A stretch of DNA of 64,000 nt from DASPWW01 sp963756745. Its GTDB lineage: Bacteria > Actinomycetota > Thermoleophilia > Solirubrobacterales > 70-9. Under the pieces are notes generated by a model. It had not been told where the DNA came from. It did no database searches and was given only the letters and a program-made list of their open reading frames with translations. Both the position numbers and the translations under genes were made by a program. Positions 20,652 through 27,917 of this stretch are shown here, in pieces. How positions within the stretch are numbered: position 1 is the first letter of the stretch; each line of letters opens with the position of its first letter. Location of the stretch: assembly GCA_963756745.1 (NCBI GenBank), contig CAVWOU010000010.1, positions 744,001-808,000 of the forward strand, in the 5' to 3' direction.

Positions 20652-21554
20652 TCACCAGTCCCACGCCGATGTGGCGAGGCTCTCCTGGTCGAGATAGCGG
20701 CGCAGGCCCTCGAGCTCCTCCGGCTCGATGCGGTAGGTGTGCTCGTCGGTTGGAAAGCGCCGGGCGCGAACATCGGCCGCGTACTCGGAGACCCCCGCGA
20801 CCATCTCCTCCTCGACGGCCGCGTAGCGCTTGACGAAGCGTGGCAGATGACGATCGCCGATCCCGAGCAGGTCGTGGAAGACGAGCACCTGGCCGTCGGC
20901 GGCGGACCCCGCGCCGATCCCGATCACGGGCACCTCCAGCTTGTCGACAATCGCGTGCGTGACCGCGGCCGGGACGGCCTCGAAGACGATCGCGAAGCAG
21001 CCAACCGACTGAAGCGCGAGCGCCTCCTCGGCGATCTGGATCGCCCGCTCGGCGGTCCGGCCCTGCGTCTTGTAGCCGCCGAACTGGGTCGCGGATTGCG
21101 GCGTGAGGCCGACGTGCCCCATCACCGGGATCCCGGCGCGGATGATGGCTCGGGCCCGGTCGACCGAGACGCCGCCGCGCTCGAGCTTGACGGCGTCGCA
21201 GCCGGCCTCCTTGACGTAGCGCTGGGCGCTCTCGACCGCCTGCTCGTTCGACTTCTCGTAGCTTCCGAACGGCAGATCTCCGATCATCAACGGGGTCCGA
21301 AGGCCGCGCCGGACGGCCCGCGCGAGCACCAGCATCTCGTCCATGCTCACCGGGACGGTCGAGTCGTATCCGAGCACCGTCATCGCACCCGTGTCGCCGA
21401 CCAGCACGAGGTCGACGCCGGCTTCCTCAGCCACCCGCGCCGATGGATGGTCGTACGCGGTGACCATCACGATCGGCTGGCCGTTCCGCTTCATCTCCGC
21501 GACGCCCGGGAGCGTCGTACGGACGCGCTCGGTCCTGGGATCGTCGCTTGGCAT
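20652..21554 (-). CDS. panB: 3-methyl-2-oxobutanoate hydroxymethyltransferase
   Basis: A 300-residue enzyme that adds a hydroxymethyl group from methylenetetrahydrofolate to alpha-ketoisovalerate, giving ketopantoate. Family motifs are VMVTAYDHPSARVAEEAGVD (metal ligand Asp in LVLVGDTGAM), DLPFGSY, VKLERGG, MGHVGLTPQ and IGIGAG. It is the last gene of a pantothenate operon and starts 7 bp after the panC stop. Confidence 0.96.
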   Translation of the reverse strand: MPSDDPRTERVRTTLPGVAEMKRNGQPIVMVTAYDHPSARVAEEAGVDLVLVGDTGAMTVLGYDSTVPVSMDEMLVLARAVRRGLRTPLMIGDLPFGSYEKSNEQAVESAQRYVKEAGCDAVKLERGGVSVDRARAIIRAGIPVMGHVGLTPQSATQFGGYKTQGRTAERAIQIAEEALALQSVGCFAIVFEAVPAAVTHAIVDKLEVPVIGIGAGSAADGQVLVFHDLLGIGDRHLPRFVKRYAAVEEEMVAGVSEYAADVRARRFPTDEHTYRIEPEELEGLRRYLDQESLATSAWDW

Positions 21555-21560
21555 CGCTCG

Positions 21561-22415
21561 TCAGCCTCCGATCACGGTGTTGTCGATCAGGCGCGCCCGG
21601 CCGAGCCGCGCCGCGAGTGCGACGAGGACAGGGCGTCCGTTGAAGTTCGCGGCGGGGGTCAGGTCCTCGGCGTCGCGCGCCTCGAGGTACTCGGGCTCGA
21701 TCCCCGACCTGAGCAGCTCGTCGCGCGCGGCGGCCAGCGCCACCGCCACCGAGTCCTCGCCACCGGCGGCGACCCGCTCCGCCGCTCGCAGCGCGCGGGA
21801 CAGCGCCGCCGCCCGCTCGCGCTCGTCGGGGCTCAGGTAGCGGTTCCGGGAGCTCATCGCGAGGCCGTCGGGCTCGCGCACCGTGGGGAGCACCGCGATC
21901 CGAACGGGGAAGTCGAGGTCCTCGACCATCCTGCGGATCACGATCGCCTGCTGCGCGTCCTTCTGGCCGAAGAAAGCGACGTCGGGCTGCACGATGTTGA
22001 GCAGCTTGGCGACGACGGTGGTGACGCCCTGGAAGTGCTCCGGCCCCCGCTGCTCCGGCGCTCCGTCCAACACGTCCACCAGCCCCGCGACGGCGACCGT
22101 GGTCGCGAATCCCCGCGGGTAGATCTCCTCCATAGACGGCACAAAGAGGAGATCGACTCCCTCGGCCGCGGCAACGCTCGCATCGCGCGCCTCGTCATGC
22201 GGATACGTGTCGAGGTCCTCCCCGGGGCCGAATTGGGTCGGGTTCACGAACAGCGTCACGACGACCGTGTCGCAGCTCTCGCGAGCCGCCCGGATCAGCG
22301 ATAGATGTCCCCCGTGTAGCGCGCCCATTGTGGGGACGACGCCGATCTGGGCGCCACCGCGGCGCCATTCGTCGAGCGCCGCGCGCAGATCGTCCTTAGT
22401 GCGCACCGTCCTCAT
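21561..22415 (-). CDS. panC: pantoate-beta-alanine ligase
   Basis: A 284-residue ATP-dependent ligase joining pantoate and beta-alanine. It has VPTMGALHGGHLSLI (ATP-binding HIGH-like motif), FVNPTQFGPGEDLDTYP, FFGQKDAQQ and the KMSKS-like SSRNRYLS. The ATG at 22415 overlaps the upstream gene stop (ATGA). An open frame continues upstream to 23057 but is the shadow of the DUF2520 gene. Confidence 0.96.
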   Translation of the reverse strand: MRTVRTKDDLRAALDEWRRGGAQIGVVPTMGALHGGHLSLIRAARESCDTVVVTLFVNPTQFGPGEDLDTYPHDEARDASVAAAEGVDLLFVPSMEEIYPRGFATTVAVAGLVDVLDGAPEQRGPEHFQGVTTVVAKLLNIVQPDVAFFGQKDAQQAIVIRRMVEDLDFPVRIAVLPTVREPDGLAMSSRNRYLSPDERERAAALSRALRAAERVAAGGEDSVAVALAAARDELLRSGIEPEYLEARDAEDLTPAANFNGRPVLVALAARLGRARLIDNTVIGG

Positions 22416-23254
22416 GCCGTGACCTCCGGCTCGGCCTCGCGGTCGCCGCCGGCCGGCTCGCGCCGGGCCGCGAGCGCGCGCGTGCGCTCGGCCAGCGCCC
22501 GATAAGTGTCCAGCAGCTCGGGAGCGACCTCCGCGATCGCCGCGAGATGGCGCTCGACGGTCTCCTCGTCGCCGCGGGCGATCGGCCCGGTGAGCGCATT
22601 TCCGCCGTGCTCCGCCCAGTTGGCGGCCGTGCGGAGGACAAGCGGCGCCAGCAGCTCTCGGGCGTCGTCGGCTCCCGAGGCCTCGAGCAGCTCGGCGGCC
22701 AGCTCCTCGAGCGTGACCAGGTAGTTCGACGCGATCGAGGCCGCCGCGTGGTAGGTGGCGCGGTGCTCCTCGTCGAGCCGGAACGGGCGCATGCCGAGGC
22801 GCGTCGCGAGCGCGGTCGCAATCCGGCGCGCAGCCGCGTCGGCTCCCGAGACCGCGCACGGCGCGCCGGTCAGGGTCGCGTTCCCGTCGTGAACCGTCTG
22901 GAGGGGGTGGATCGAGAACGTGCGCGTCCCGTGGCGCGCGGCCGCCTCGAGCGCGTCGAGCCCCGTCGCGCCGCTCGTGTGCCCGACGTAGGGGAGCGGC
23001 GGGATTGCGGCCGAGATCGTCTCGCAAGCGTCCTCGATCGCGGAGTCGGGGACGCACAGCAGCGCGATCTCTGCCTCCTCGCCCGCGGCGAGCGCGTCGC
23101 GACGTCCAGAGAGCGTGACGCGGAGTCCCGCGTCGCCGGCCGCGCGCGCGATGGACCTGCCCACGCGCCCGGCGCCGATCACGGCCAACGACGGCAACTC
23201 GACCGCGTCGGCGATCTCTGGGTCATTCGTTGCTTTCCGTTCCAGTTCCCGCAT
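22412..23254 (-). CDS. Rossmann-like DUF2520 oxidoreductase (possible ketopantoate reductase)
   Basis: A 280-residue protein: an N-terminal NAD(P)-binding fold with LAVIGAGRVGRSIARA (about residue 21), the reductase-like segment IALLCVPDSAI, SIHPLQTV, and a C-terminal all-helical DUF2520 domain (HAAASIASNYLVTLEELAAE). It is the first gene of the panC-panB operon, and no panE is seen in the window. Its position and its ketopantoate-reductase-like architecture suggest that it reduces ketopantoate to pantoate, as reported for PanG-type proteins; this is inference. The ATG at 23254 is chosen; a TTG at 23329 is possible. Confidence 0.85.
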   Translation of the reverse strand: MRELERKATNDPEIADAVELPSLAVIGAGRVGRSIARAAGDAGLRVTLSGRRDALAAGEEAEIALLCVPDSAIEDACETISAAIPPLPYVGHTSGATGLDALEAAARHGTRTFSIHPLQTVHDGNATLTGAPCAVSGADAAARRIATALATRLGMRPFRLDEEHRATYHAAASIASNYLVTLEELAAELLEASGADDARELLAPLVLRTAANWAEHGGNALTGPIARGDEETVERHLAAIAEVAPELLDTYRALAERTRALAARREPAGGDREAEPEVTA

Positions 23255-23437
23255 TCGAGATACCAGACGGCCCACCGGGTCCGTTTCAGTTTCACATGGT
23301 CCACGCCCGTCGGTCGCGGCCAGATCCAAGTATAAGAGCGGCCGGAGTGTTCGATCGCGGGTCGGGGAAGCCGCTGTTTGCGGGCATTGTGGGTCTCGCG
23401 CTGGTCCGTGGGCGGCTCTACGATTGGCGAGTCCGCG

Positions 23438-24148
23438 ATGACGATCTCCGAACAGATGGACCAGGTCCCAGAGACCGGATCGCGCAGGGAGAGGCTGGTC
23501 GAGCTCTACAGGGAGGCTTCGGGATGCACGCGCTGCCCGCTGTCCGAGACCAGGACCAGGGTGGTGTTCGGGTCCGGGAACGCCGACGCCGACCTGATGT
23601 TCATCGGCGAGGGCCCCGGCGCGGAGGAGGATCGTCAGGGGCTCCCGTTCGTGGGCCGGGCCGGAGCGGTGCTCACGGACCTGCTCGACGAGATCGGGTT
23701 GTCGCGCGAGGACGTCTGGATCAGCAACGTCGTGCGATGCCGCCCGCCGGGGAACCGCGATCCTCAGCCCCTAGAGGTCGAGTCGTGCCAGCCTTACACG
23801 TACGGCCAGATCCAACTCATCGAGCCGCGCGTGATCGGGACGCTGGGAAACTTCGCGACCCGGCTTCTGACCTCGAGCCGGACGCCGATCAGTCGCGTTC
23901 GCGGGACGCCGCAGGTGCACACGCTCGCCGGGCGCCCGGTGTTCCTGATGCCCCTGTTCCATCCCGCGGCGGCGCTCCGCACCCCGAGCCTGTTGGAGAC
24001 GCTTCGCGAGGACTTTCGCAAGCTCCCGGACCTGCTCAACGAGCCGCTTCCCGAGGGCGCGGCGCGTGAGAGCGCGACGGCCGCGGCCGTCGCCGGCACC
24101 GCGCTCGACGACCGCGGCGCCAATCAGCTCGACCTGTTCGGCGGTTAG
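23438..24148 (+). CDS. type 4 uracil-DNA glycosylase (iron-sulfur)
   Basis: A 236-residue family 4 UDG, which removes uracil arising from cytosine deamination. The 4Fe-4S ligands are seen as C-T-R-C near residue 30 and two later Cys (VVRCRPPGNRD and ESCQPY). The active-site motif GEGPGAEEDRQGLPFVGRAG and the late HPAA match the family. The C-terminal QLDLFGG resembles a PIP-like/beta-clamp-binding peptide (QLDLF). Its stop overlaps the tsaE GTG by one base, so it heads the tsaE-tsaB-rimI cluster. Confidence 0.93.
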   Translation: MTISEQMDQVPETGSRRERLVELYREASGCTRCPLSETRTRVVFGSGNADADLMFIGEGPGAEEDRQGLPFVGRAGAVLTDLLDEIGLSREDVWISNVVRCRPPGNRDPQPLEVESCQPYTYGQIQLIEPRVIGTLGNFATRLLTSSRTPISRVRGTPQVHTLAGRPVFLMPLFHPAAALRTPSLLETLREDFRKLPDLLNEPLPEGAARESATAAAVAGTALDDRGANQLDLFGG

Positions 24149-24564
24149 TGCGGACCTCCAGCGCCGCGGAGACCGAGGCAGTCGGGCGACGCCTCGCACG
24201 ATCGCTCGCGCCCGGAGACGTCGTTCTGGTGGCGGGTGAGCTGGGCGCCGGCAAGACAACCTTGATCCGGGGAGCCTGCCGAGAGCTCGGAGTGGACGAG
24301 CCGATCGTCTCGCCCACGTTCACTATCGGGCGCCGCTATCGAGGACGCGTGCCGGTCTCGCACCTCGACCTGTTCCGGCTGCCCACGCTCGCCGGCGAGG
24401 ACCCCGGGCTGCTCGACGATTACCTGACGCCCGATGCGGTGGCGTTCATCGAGTGGCCGGCGGTCGGCGAGCCCGCGGTCGAGGGCGCGATCGCCGGCCG
24501 GGGCGGCAGGGTGCACCGGATCGAGATCCGCCACGCGGGCGGCGACGACCGGGAGATCCTCTAG
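24148..24564 (+). CDS. tsaE: tRNA threonylcarbamoyladenosine biosynthesis ATPase TsaE
   Basis: A 138-residue P-loop ATPase. Walker A is GELGAGKTTLIRG (residues 30-42), followed by SPTFTIGRRY and HLDLFRL, which are diagnostic for TsaE. It works with TsaB and TsaD to add threonylcarbamoyl to A37 of ANN-decoding tRNAs. The GTG start overlaps the UDG stop. Confidence 0.94.
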   Translation: MRTSSAAETEAVGRRLARSLAPGDVVLVAGELGAGKTTLIRGACRELGVDEPIVSPTFTIGRRYRGRVPVSHLDLFRLPTLAGEDPGLLDDYLTPDAVAFIEWPAVGEPAVEGAIAGRGGRVHRIEIRHAGGDDREIL

Positions 24565-24593
24565 CCGGCACTCGAGCGGTTCCGCGTCTCGCC

Positions 24594-24716
24594 CTAGTAC
24601 CGGTCCTGCGCCTTGTCCTCGGCGTCGGAGCCCCCGCAGCCGCTCCCCGCGGCGCCGGTGAGAGCGATCGCAAGGGCGGCGAGAGTGGCGACAATCCTCT
24701 TCGTCTTGGATTCCAC
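24594..24716 (-). CDS. possible small lipoprotein (entericidin-like)
   Basis: A 40-residue minus-strand frame starting at GTG 24716 (or 47 residues from ATG 24737). It reads as a short basic start (ESKTKR), a hydrophobic core (IVATLAALAIALTGAAG) and a lipobox-like GSGC, followed by a polar stub (GGSDAEDKAQDRY). That is the layout of very small bacterial lipoproteins. It sits between tsaE and tsaB, on the other strand, and would overlap any tsaB start upstream of about 24717. Coding is not certain because it lies opposite an operon. Confidence 0.4.
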   Translation of the reverse strand: MESKTKRIVATLAALAIALTGAAGSGCGGSDAEDKAQDRY

Positions 24717-25437
24717 GGCGCGACACCCTACCGTCATCGGCTTCGACACGGCAACCGCGGATCTCGCTGTCGCGGTGACGCGGGGCGACGAGTGCATTCG
24801 CGAGCGACTTCTCTCCCCGACCCCCGGCTCCCGGCCCCGACATGCCGAGGAGCTCCTCCGCGAGGTGGAGCAGGCCGCCAGCGAGGCGGGCGGCTGGGAG
24901 CGAGTCGACCTGATCGCCGTGGGGATAGGTCCCGGCTCGTACACGGGCCTCCGCGTTGGGATCGCGACCGCCCGGGCGATCGCCCAGGCCCTCTCGAAGC
25001 CGATCGCCGGAGTCTGCTCGCTCGCCGCGCTCGCCCGCGGCATCGCGGAGCCCCCGTTCTCCGACAGGCGGTCGAGTCTCGCCGTCATCGACGCGCGACG
25101 CTCGGAGGTCTTCGCCGCGCTGCACGACCCCGAAGGCCGGCGGAGGTGGGGACCGGTGGCGGCGCCGCCCGCGGCGCTCGCCGAACGGCTCGCCGACGCC
25201 GGCGGGACCCCGCTGGCCGCCGGGGACGGGGCGCTACGATTCCGGCGAGAACTCGAGCACGCGGGTGCCGAGGTCCTTCCCGAGGACGATCCGGCGCACC
25301 GGGTTGCGGCCCGGCACGTCTGTCGCCTCGCGGAGGACGTGGAGCGATTGGCTCCGCTCGAGATCACACCGATCTATCTGAGACCCCCCGATGCGGAGAT
25401 TTGGCGCGAGCGAGATCGCGGACAGTCCCAGAACTGA
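24706..25437 (+). CDS. tsaB: tRNA threonylcarbamoyladenosine biosynthesis protein TsaB
   Basis: A protein of about 243 residues of the ASKHA fold, partner of TsaD in t6A formation. Family motifs are VIGFDTATADLAVAV at the start, VGIGPGSYTGLRVGI near residue 80, and AVIDARRSEVFAAL. The start is uncertain: TTG 24706 places the fold's first strand 11 residues in, GTG 24685 is also in frame, and the longer frame from 24613 overlaps a putative antisense lipoprotein gene. The C-terminus (ITPIYLRPPDAE) ends as usual for the family. rimI follows after 7 nt. Confidence 0.92.
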   Translation: MDSTARHPTVIGFDTATADLAVAVTRGDECIRERLLSPTPGSRPRHAEELLREVEQAASEAGGWERVDLIAVGIGPGSYTGLRVGIATARAIAQALSKPIAGVCSLAALARGIAEPPFSDRRSSLAVIDARRSEVFAALHDPEGRRRWGPVAAPPAALAERLADAGGTPLAAGDGALRFRRELEHAGAEVLPEDDPAHRVAARHVCRLAEDVERLAPLEITPIYLRPPDAEIWRERDRGQSQN

Positions 25438-25444
25438 GTCCCCG

Positions 25445-25897
25445 GTGCGAGTCAGGCGTTTGACCTACAGCGACCTGCCCTCGGTGCTGTCGATCGAGCG
25501 GCGCGCGTTCCCGACCCCGTGGTCGCTCGCGATGTTCGTGCTCGAGCTGTCGAAGCCCTCCGGGATCTGCCTCGCCGCGACGACGGATCGGGGCCTCTCG
25601 GGGTACCTGATCTGCTCGCGCTACGCGGACGTGTGGCATCTAATGAACGTGGCCGTGGTTCCCGATCTGCGGCGGCGTGGGATCGCCACGACACTGATGC
25701 GGACCCTGTTCGAGGAGGCGGGCGAGGATGCCCGCTACACGCTCGAGGTGCGAACCTCGAACGAGGAGGCGATCGCGATGTACCGGCGCTTCGGTTTCCG
25801 CCCCGCCGGCCGGCGTCGTCGCTACTACCACGACAACGGCGAGGACGCCCTGATCATGTGGCTCGACGTTCCGGTTGTCGCGTCGCAGGGCGTTTGA
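25445..25897 (+). CDS. rimI: ribosomal protein S18-alanine N-acetyltransferase
   Basis: A 150-residue GNAT acetyltransferase. The acetyl-CoA loop is VAVVPDLRRRGIATTLM (about residue 68), preceded by AFPTPWSLAMFVLEL, a feature of RimI, and followed by EVRTSNEEAIAMYRRFGF and RRRYYHDNGEDALIM. GTG 25445 gives the usual length and lies 7 nt past tsaB; an earlier ATG at 25391 overlaps tsaB. The tsaE-tsaB-rimI-tsaD order is widespread in bacteria. Confidence 0.93.
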   Translation: MRVRRLTYSDLPSVLSIERRAFPTPWSLAMFVLELSKPSGICLAATTDRGLSGYLICSRYADVWHLMNVAVVPDLRRRGIATTLMRTLFEEAGEDARYTLEVRTSNEEAIAMYRRFGFRPAGRRRRYYHDNGEDALIMWLDVPVVASQGV

Positions 25898-25909
25898 GTT
25901 TTCGCAAAC

Positions 25910-25992
25910 CCGCCGACGGCGGACGCGGGAGCGAGCGAGCATGGCTTCCAGTGATGTGAGTGCGAGCGAGCGGAAGCGGAGCACGTCGGCGG
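25910..25992 (-). repeat. dispersed covarying-end repeat element, copy B
   Basis: An 83-bp element in reverse orientation. Its ends are CCGCCGACG (25910-25918) and CGTCGGCGG (25984-25992), perfect 9-bp inverted repeats. Read on the minus strand it is about 90% identical to copy C at 36994-37077. It lies between rimI and tsaD, and part of it is translated in the tsaD frame if the ATG at 25941 is used. Confidence 0.8.
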
Positions 25993-26981
25993 AATTGATC
26001 TTGGCATTGGAGACCTCTTGCGACGACACTTGCGCCGCGGTCGCCGACGGTCCCCGGGTGCTGTCCAACGTGATCTCGTCCCAGGCCTCCTTCCACGCGC
26101 GCTACGGGGGTGTCGTCCCCGAGGTCGCCTCCAGGCACCATCTCGAGCTCGTCAACCCGGTCGTCGACGCGGCGCTCGGCGACGCCGGCGTCGAGCTCGA
26201 CGACGTCGACTCGATCGCGGTAACGCGGGGACCGGGGCTGATCGGAGCACTGCTGGTCGGTATCAGCACCGCGAAGGGGCTCGCCGCCGCCCGCCGCAAG
26301 CCGCTCGCGGGGATCGATCACCTGCACGGGCACGTCGCGGCGAACTTCCTCGAGCCCGACCCCCTCGAGCCCCCGTTCCTGTGCCTGATCGCGAGCGGCG
26401 GGCACACGTTGCTCGCGGCGGTTCGCGAGCGGGGGCGGTTCGAGATTCTCGGCCAGACGCTCGACGACGCCGCCGGTGAGGCCCTCGACAAGGCCGCGCG
26501 CCAGCTCGACCTCGGCTATCCGGGCGGGCCGGCGATCGAGCGCGTGGCCGCCGGCGGCGATCCGGAGGCGTTCTCGTTCCCCGTCCCGATGCGCGACGAG
26601 CCCGGGCTCGACTTCAGCTTCAGCGGCCTGAAGACCGCGCTCGTCTACGCCGTTCGCGATCTCGCTCCAGGTGAGCTCGAGTCGCGCACGGCGGACCTCG
26701 CCGCCAGCTTCCAGGCGGCCGTCGTCGCGCAACTCACCTCGCGGCTCGAGCGAGCGCTGGACGCGGAAAGCTGGGGCGCCGTCGCGCTGGGCGGGGGGGT
26801 CGCGGCGAACACGCCGCTCCGCGACGGGATCGCCGCTATCTGCGTCCGGCGCGGCCTGCGGCTCAAGCTGGTGGCGCCGGAGCTGTGCACCGACAACGCG
26901 GCCATGATCGCCGCCGCGGCTCTTGCGACCGACCCCGCGCCGTATCCCGAGTACCTCGTCTGGGACGCGTGGGCAGCGTGA
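25941..26981 (+). CDS. tsaD: tRNA N6-adenosine threonylcarbamoyltransferase
   Basis: A 346-residue (from ATG 25941) ASKHA-fold metalloenzyme that transfers threonylcarbamoyl to tRNA A37. It has ALETSCDDTCAAV, the metal-binding H-x3-H (ASRHHLELVN region and HLHGH), GPGLIGALLVG, SGGHT and the late LCTDNAAM. The first 17 residues come from repeat copy B and match nothing in the family; TTG 25995, just past the repeat, would give 328 residues and start at the fold (ILALETSCDDT). GGGAG lies upstream of the ATG. The downstream gene overlaps its stop (GTGA). Confidence 0.95.
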   Translation: MASSDVSASERKRSTSAELILALETSCDDTCAAVADGPRVLSNVISSQASFHARYGGVVPEVASRHHLELVNPVVDAALGDAGVELDDVDSIAVTRGPGLIGALLVGISTAKGLAAARRKPLAGIDHLHGHVAANFLEPDPLEPPFLCLIASGGHTLLAAVRERGRFEILGQTLDDAAGEALDKAARQLDLGYPGGPAIERVAAGGDPEAFSFPVPMRDEPGLDFSFSGLKTALVYAVRDLAPGELESRTADLAASFQAAVVAQLTSRLERALDAESWGAVALGGGVAANTPLRDGIAAICVRRGLRLKLVAPELCTDNAAMIAAAALATDPAPYPEYLVWDAWAA

Positions 26982-27226
26982 CCGAGGTGATTCTCTACAC
27001 CCGCCGGGGATGTCACCTTTGCGATGAGGCCCGGGACGCGATCCTCGCGCTTCGGGACGAGGGTCTCGACATCGCGCTGCGGGAGGTCGACATCGAGCGG
27101 GACGAGCGATTGCACGCGGAGTTGGGGGAGCGAATCCCCGTCGTCGAGGTCGCGGGCGAAATCGTGTCGGAGCTCGTCCTGGACGTTCGCTTGCTTCGCT
27201 CCAGGTTGGATACTGTCGCGGCATGA
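26978..27226 (+). CDS. glutaredoxin-like protein (DUF836 type)
   Basis: An 82-residue thioredoxin-fold protein with the redox motif C-H-L-C (residues 12-15 in TRRGCHLCDEA), the cis-Pro strand RIPVVEVAG and the usual C-terminal helix. Glutaredoxin-like proteins of this size reduce disulfides or carry thiol groups, the partner being unknown. GTG overlaps the tsaD stop and its own stop overlaps rex ATG (ATGA), so it is translationally coupled on both sides. A redox protein directly before a redox-sensing repressor is suggestive. Confidence 0.85.
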   Translation: MTEVILYTRRGCHLCDEARDAILALRDEGLDIALREVDIERDERLHAELGERIPVVEVAGEIVSELVLDVRLLRSRLDTVAA

Positions 27227-27912
27227 CCCCGGAGCGGGCGGTGAGGAACAGGGGCGGCGGAACGGACTCTCCGGAGATCGCGCTCGTCGACGGTGAGCGT
27301 CTGTCGCTCGGCGTTGCGGCGAGGCTCTCGCGCTACCTGCAGGTGCTCACCCAGGCGAAGAAGATGGGCAAGGACACGATCTCGTCGCAGGAGCTCGAGG
27401 ACTACACGCACATCAACTCGACCCAGATCCGTCGCGACTTGTCCAGCTTCGGGAAGTTCGGAAAGCGCGGCGTCGGATACCGCGTCGACTCGCTCGTCTC
27501 CGAGATCCGCAAGATCCTGCGGACCTCCGGGCAGCACAACATCGCCCTGTTCGGGGCCGGGAAGCTCGGGCAGGCGATCGCGAGCTCCGACATCTTCGCC
27601 GACCACGGATTCCGGGTCGCGGCGGTGTTCGACGTCAACCCGAAGCTCGTCGGCCGAGGCGTCGGCGACAACCTGGTGGTCCAGGATTTCTCCGAGCTCG
27701 ACGAGGTCGTAACCGAGGAGGAGATCGTCGTCGGCGTCCTCGCCGTGCCCGCGAAGTCCGCCCAGGAGGTCGCCGACCGGCTCGTCGATAACGGGGTCAA
27801 GATCATCTTCAACTACTCGGAGCAGCTCCTGGACGTCCCGCCGGAGGTGACGGTGCACACCTCGAGCCCCGCGGTAGACCTCCTCTACGCGCTGTACTTC
27901 TATCTGACCTGA
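27223..27912 (+). CDS. rex: redox-sensing transcriptional repressor Rex
   Basis: A 229-residue repressor. An N-terminal winged helix (LSRYLQVL, THINSTQIRRDLSSFG, residues 28-80) precedes a Rossmann domain with the NADH loop NIALFGAGKLGQAIA (about residue 107) and C-terminal domain-swapped helix (SPAVDLLYALYFYL). Rex senses the NADH/NAD+ ratio and represses respiration and fermentation genes. The recognition motif IRRDLSSFG is the canonical one, but I found no full Rex operator in the window. The first 20 residues are a Gly/Arg-rich extension. Confidence 0.96.
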   Translation: MTPERAVRNRGGGTDSPEIALVDGERLSLGVAARLSRYLQVLTQAKKMGKDTISSQELEDYTHINSTQIRRDLSSFGKFGKRGVGYRVDSLVSEIRKILRTSGQHNIALFGAGKLGQAIASSDIFADHGFRVAAVFDVNPKLVGRGVGDNLVVQDFSELDEVVTEEEIVVGVLAVPAKSAQEVADRLVDNGVKIIFNYSEQLLDVPPEVTVHTSSPAVDLLYALYFYLT

Positions 27913-27917
27913 CGTTC

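Noticed and set aside
20541..22304. A 587-codon open frame opposite panB and panC
   Set aside because: It is the GC-skewed antisense shadow of the two clear pantothenate genes, with a His/Arg/Asp-rich composition and no homology.
21561..23057. A 498-residue extension of PanC
   Set aside because: PanC starts at the conserved MRTVRT at 22415 with an ATGA overlap; the rest is out-of-frame reading of the DUF2520 gene.
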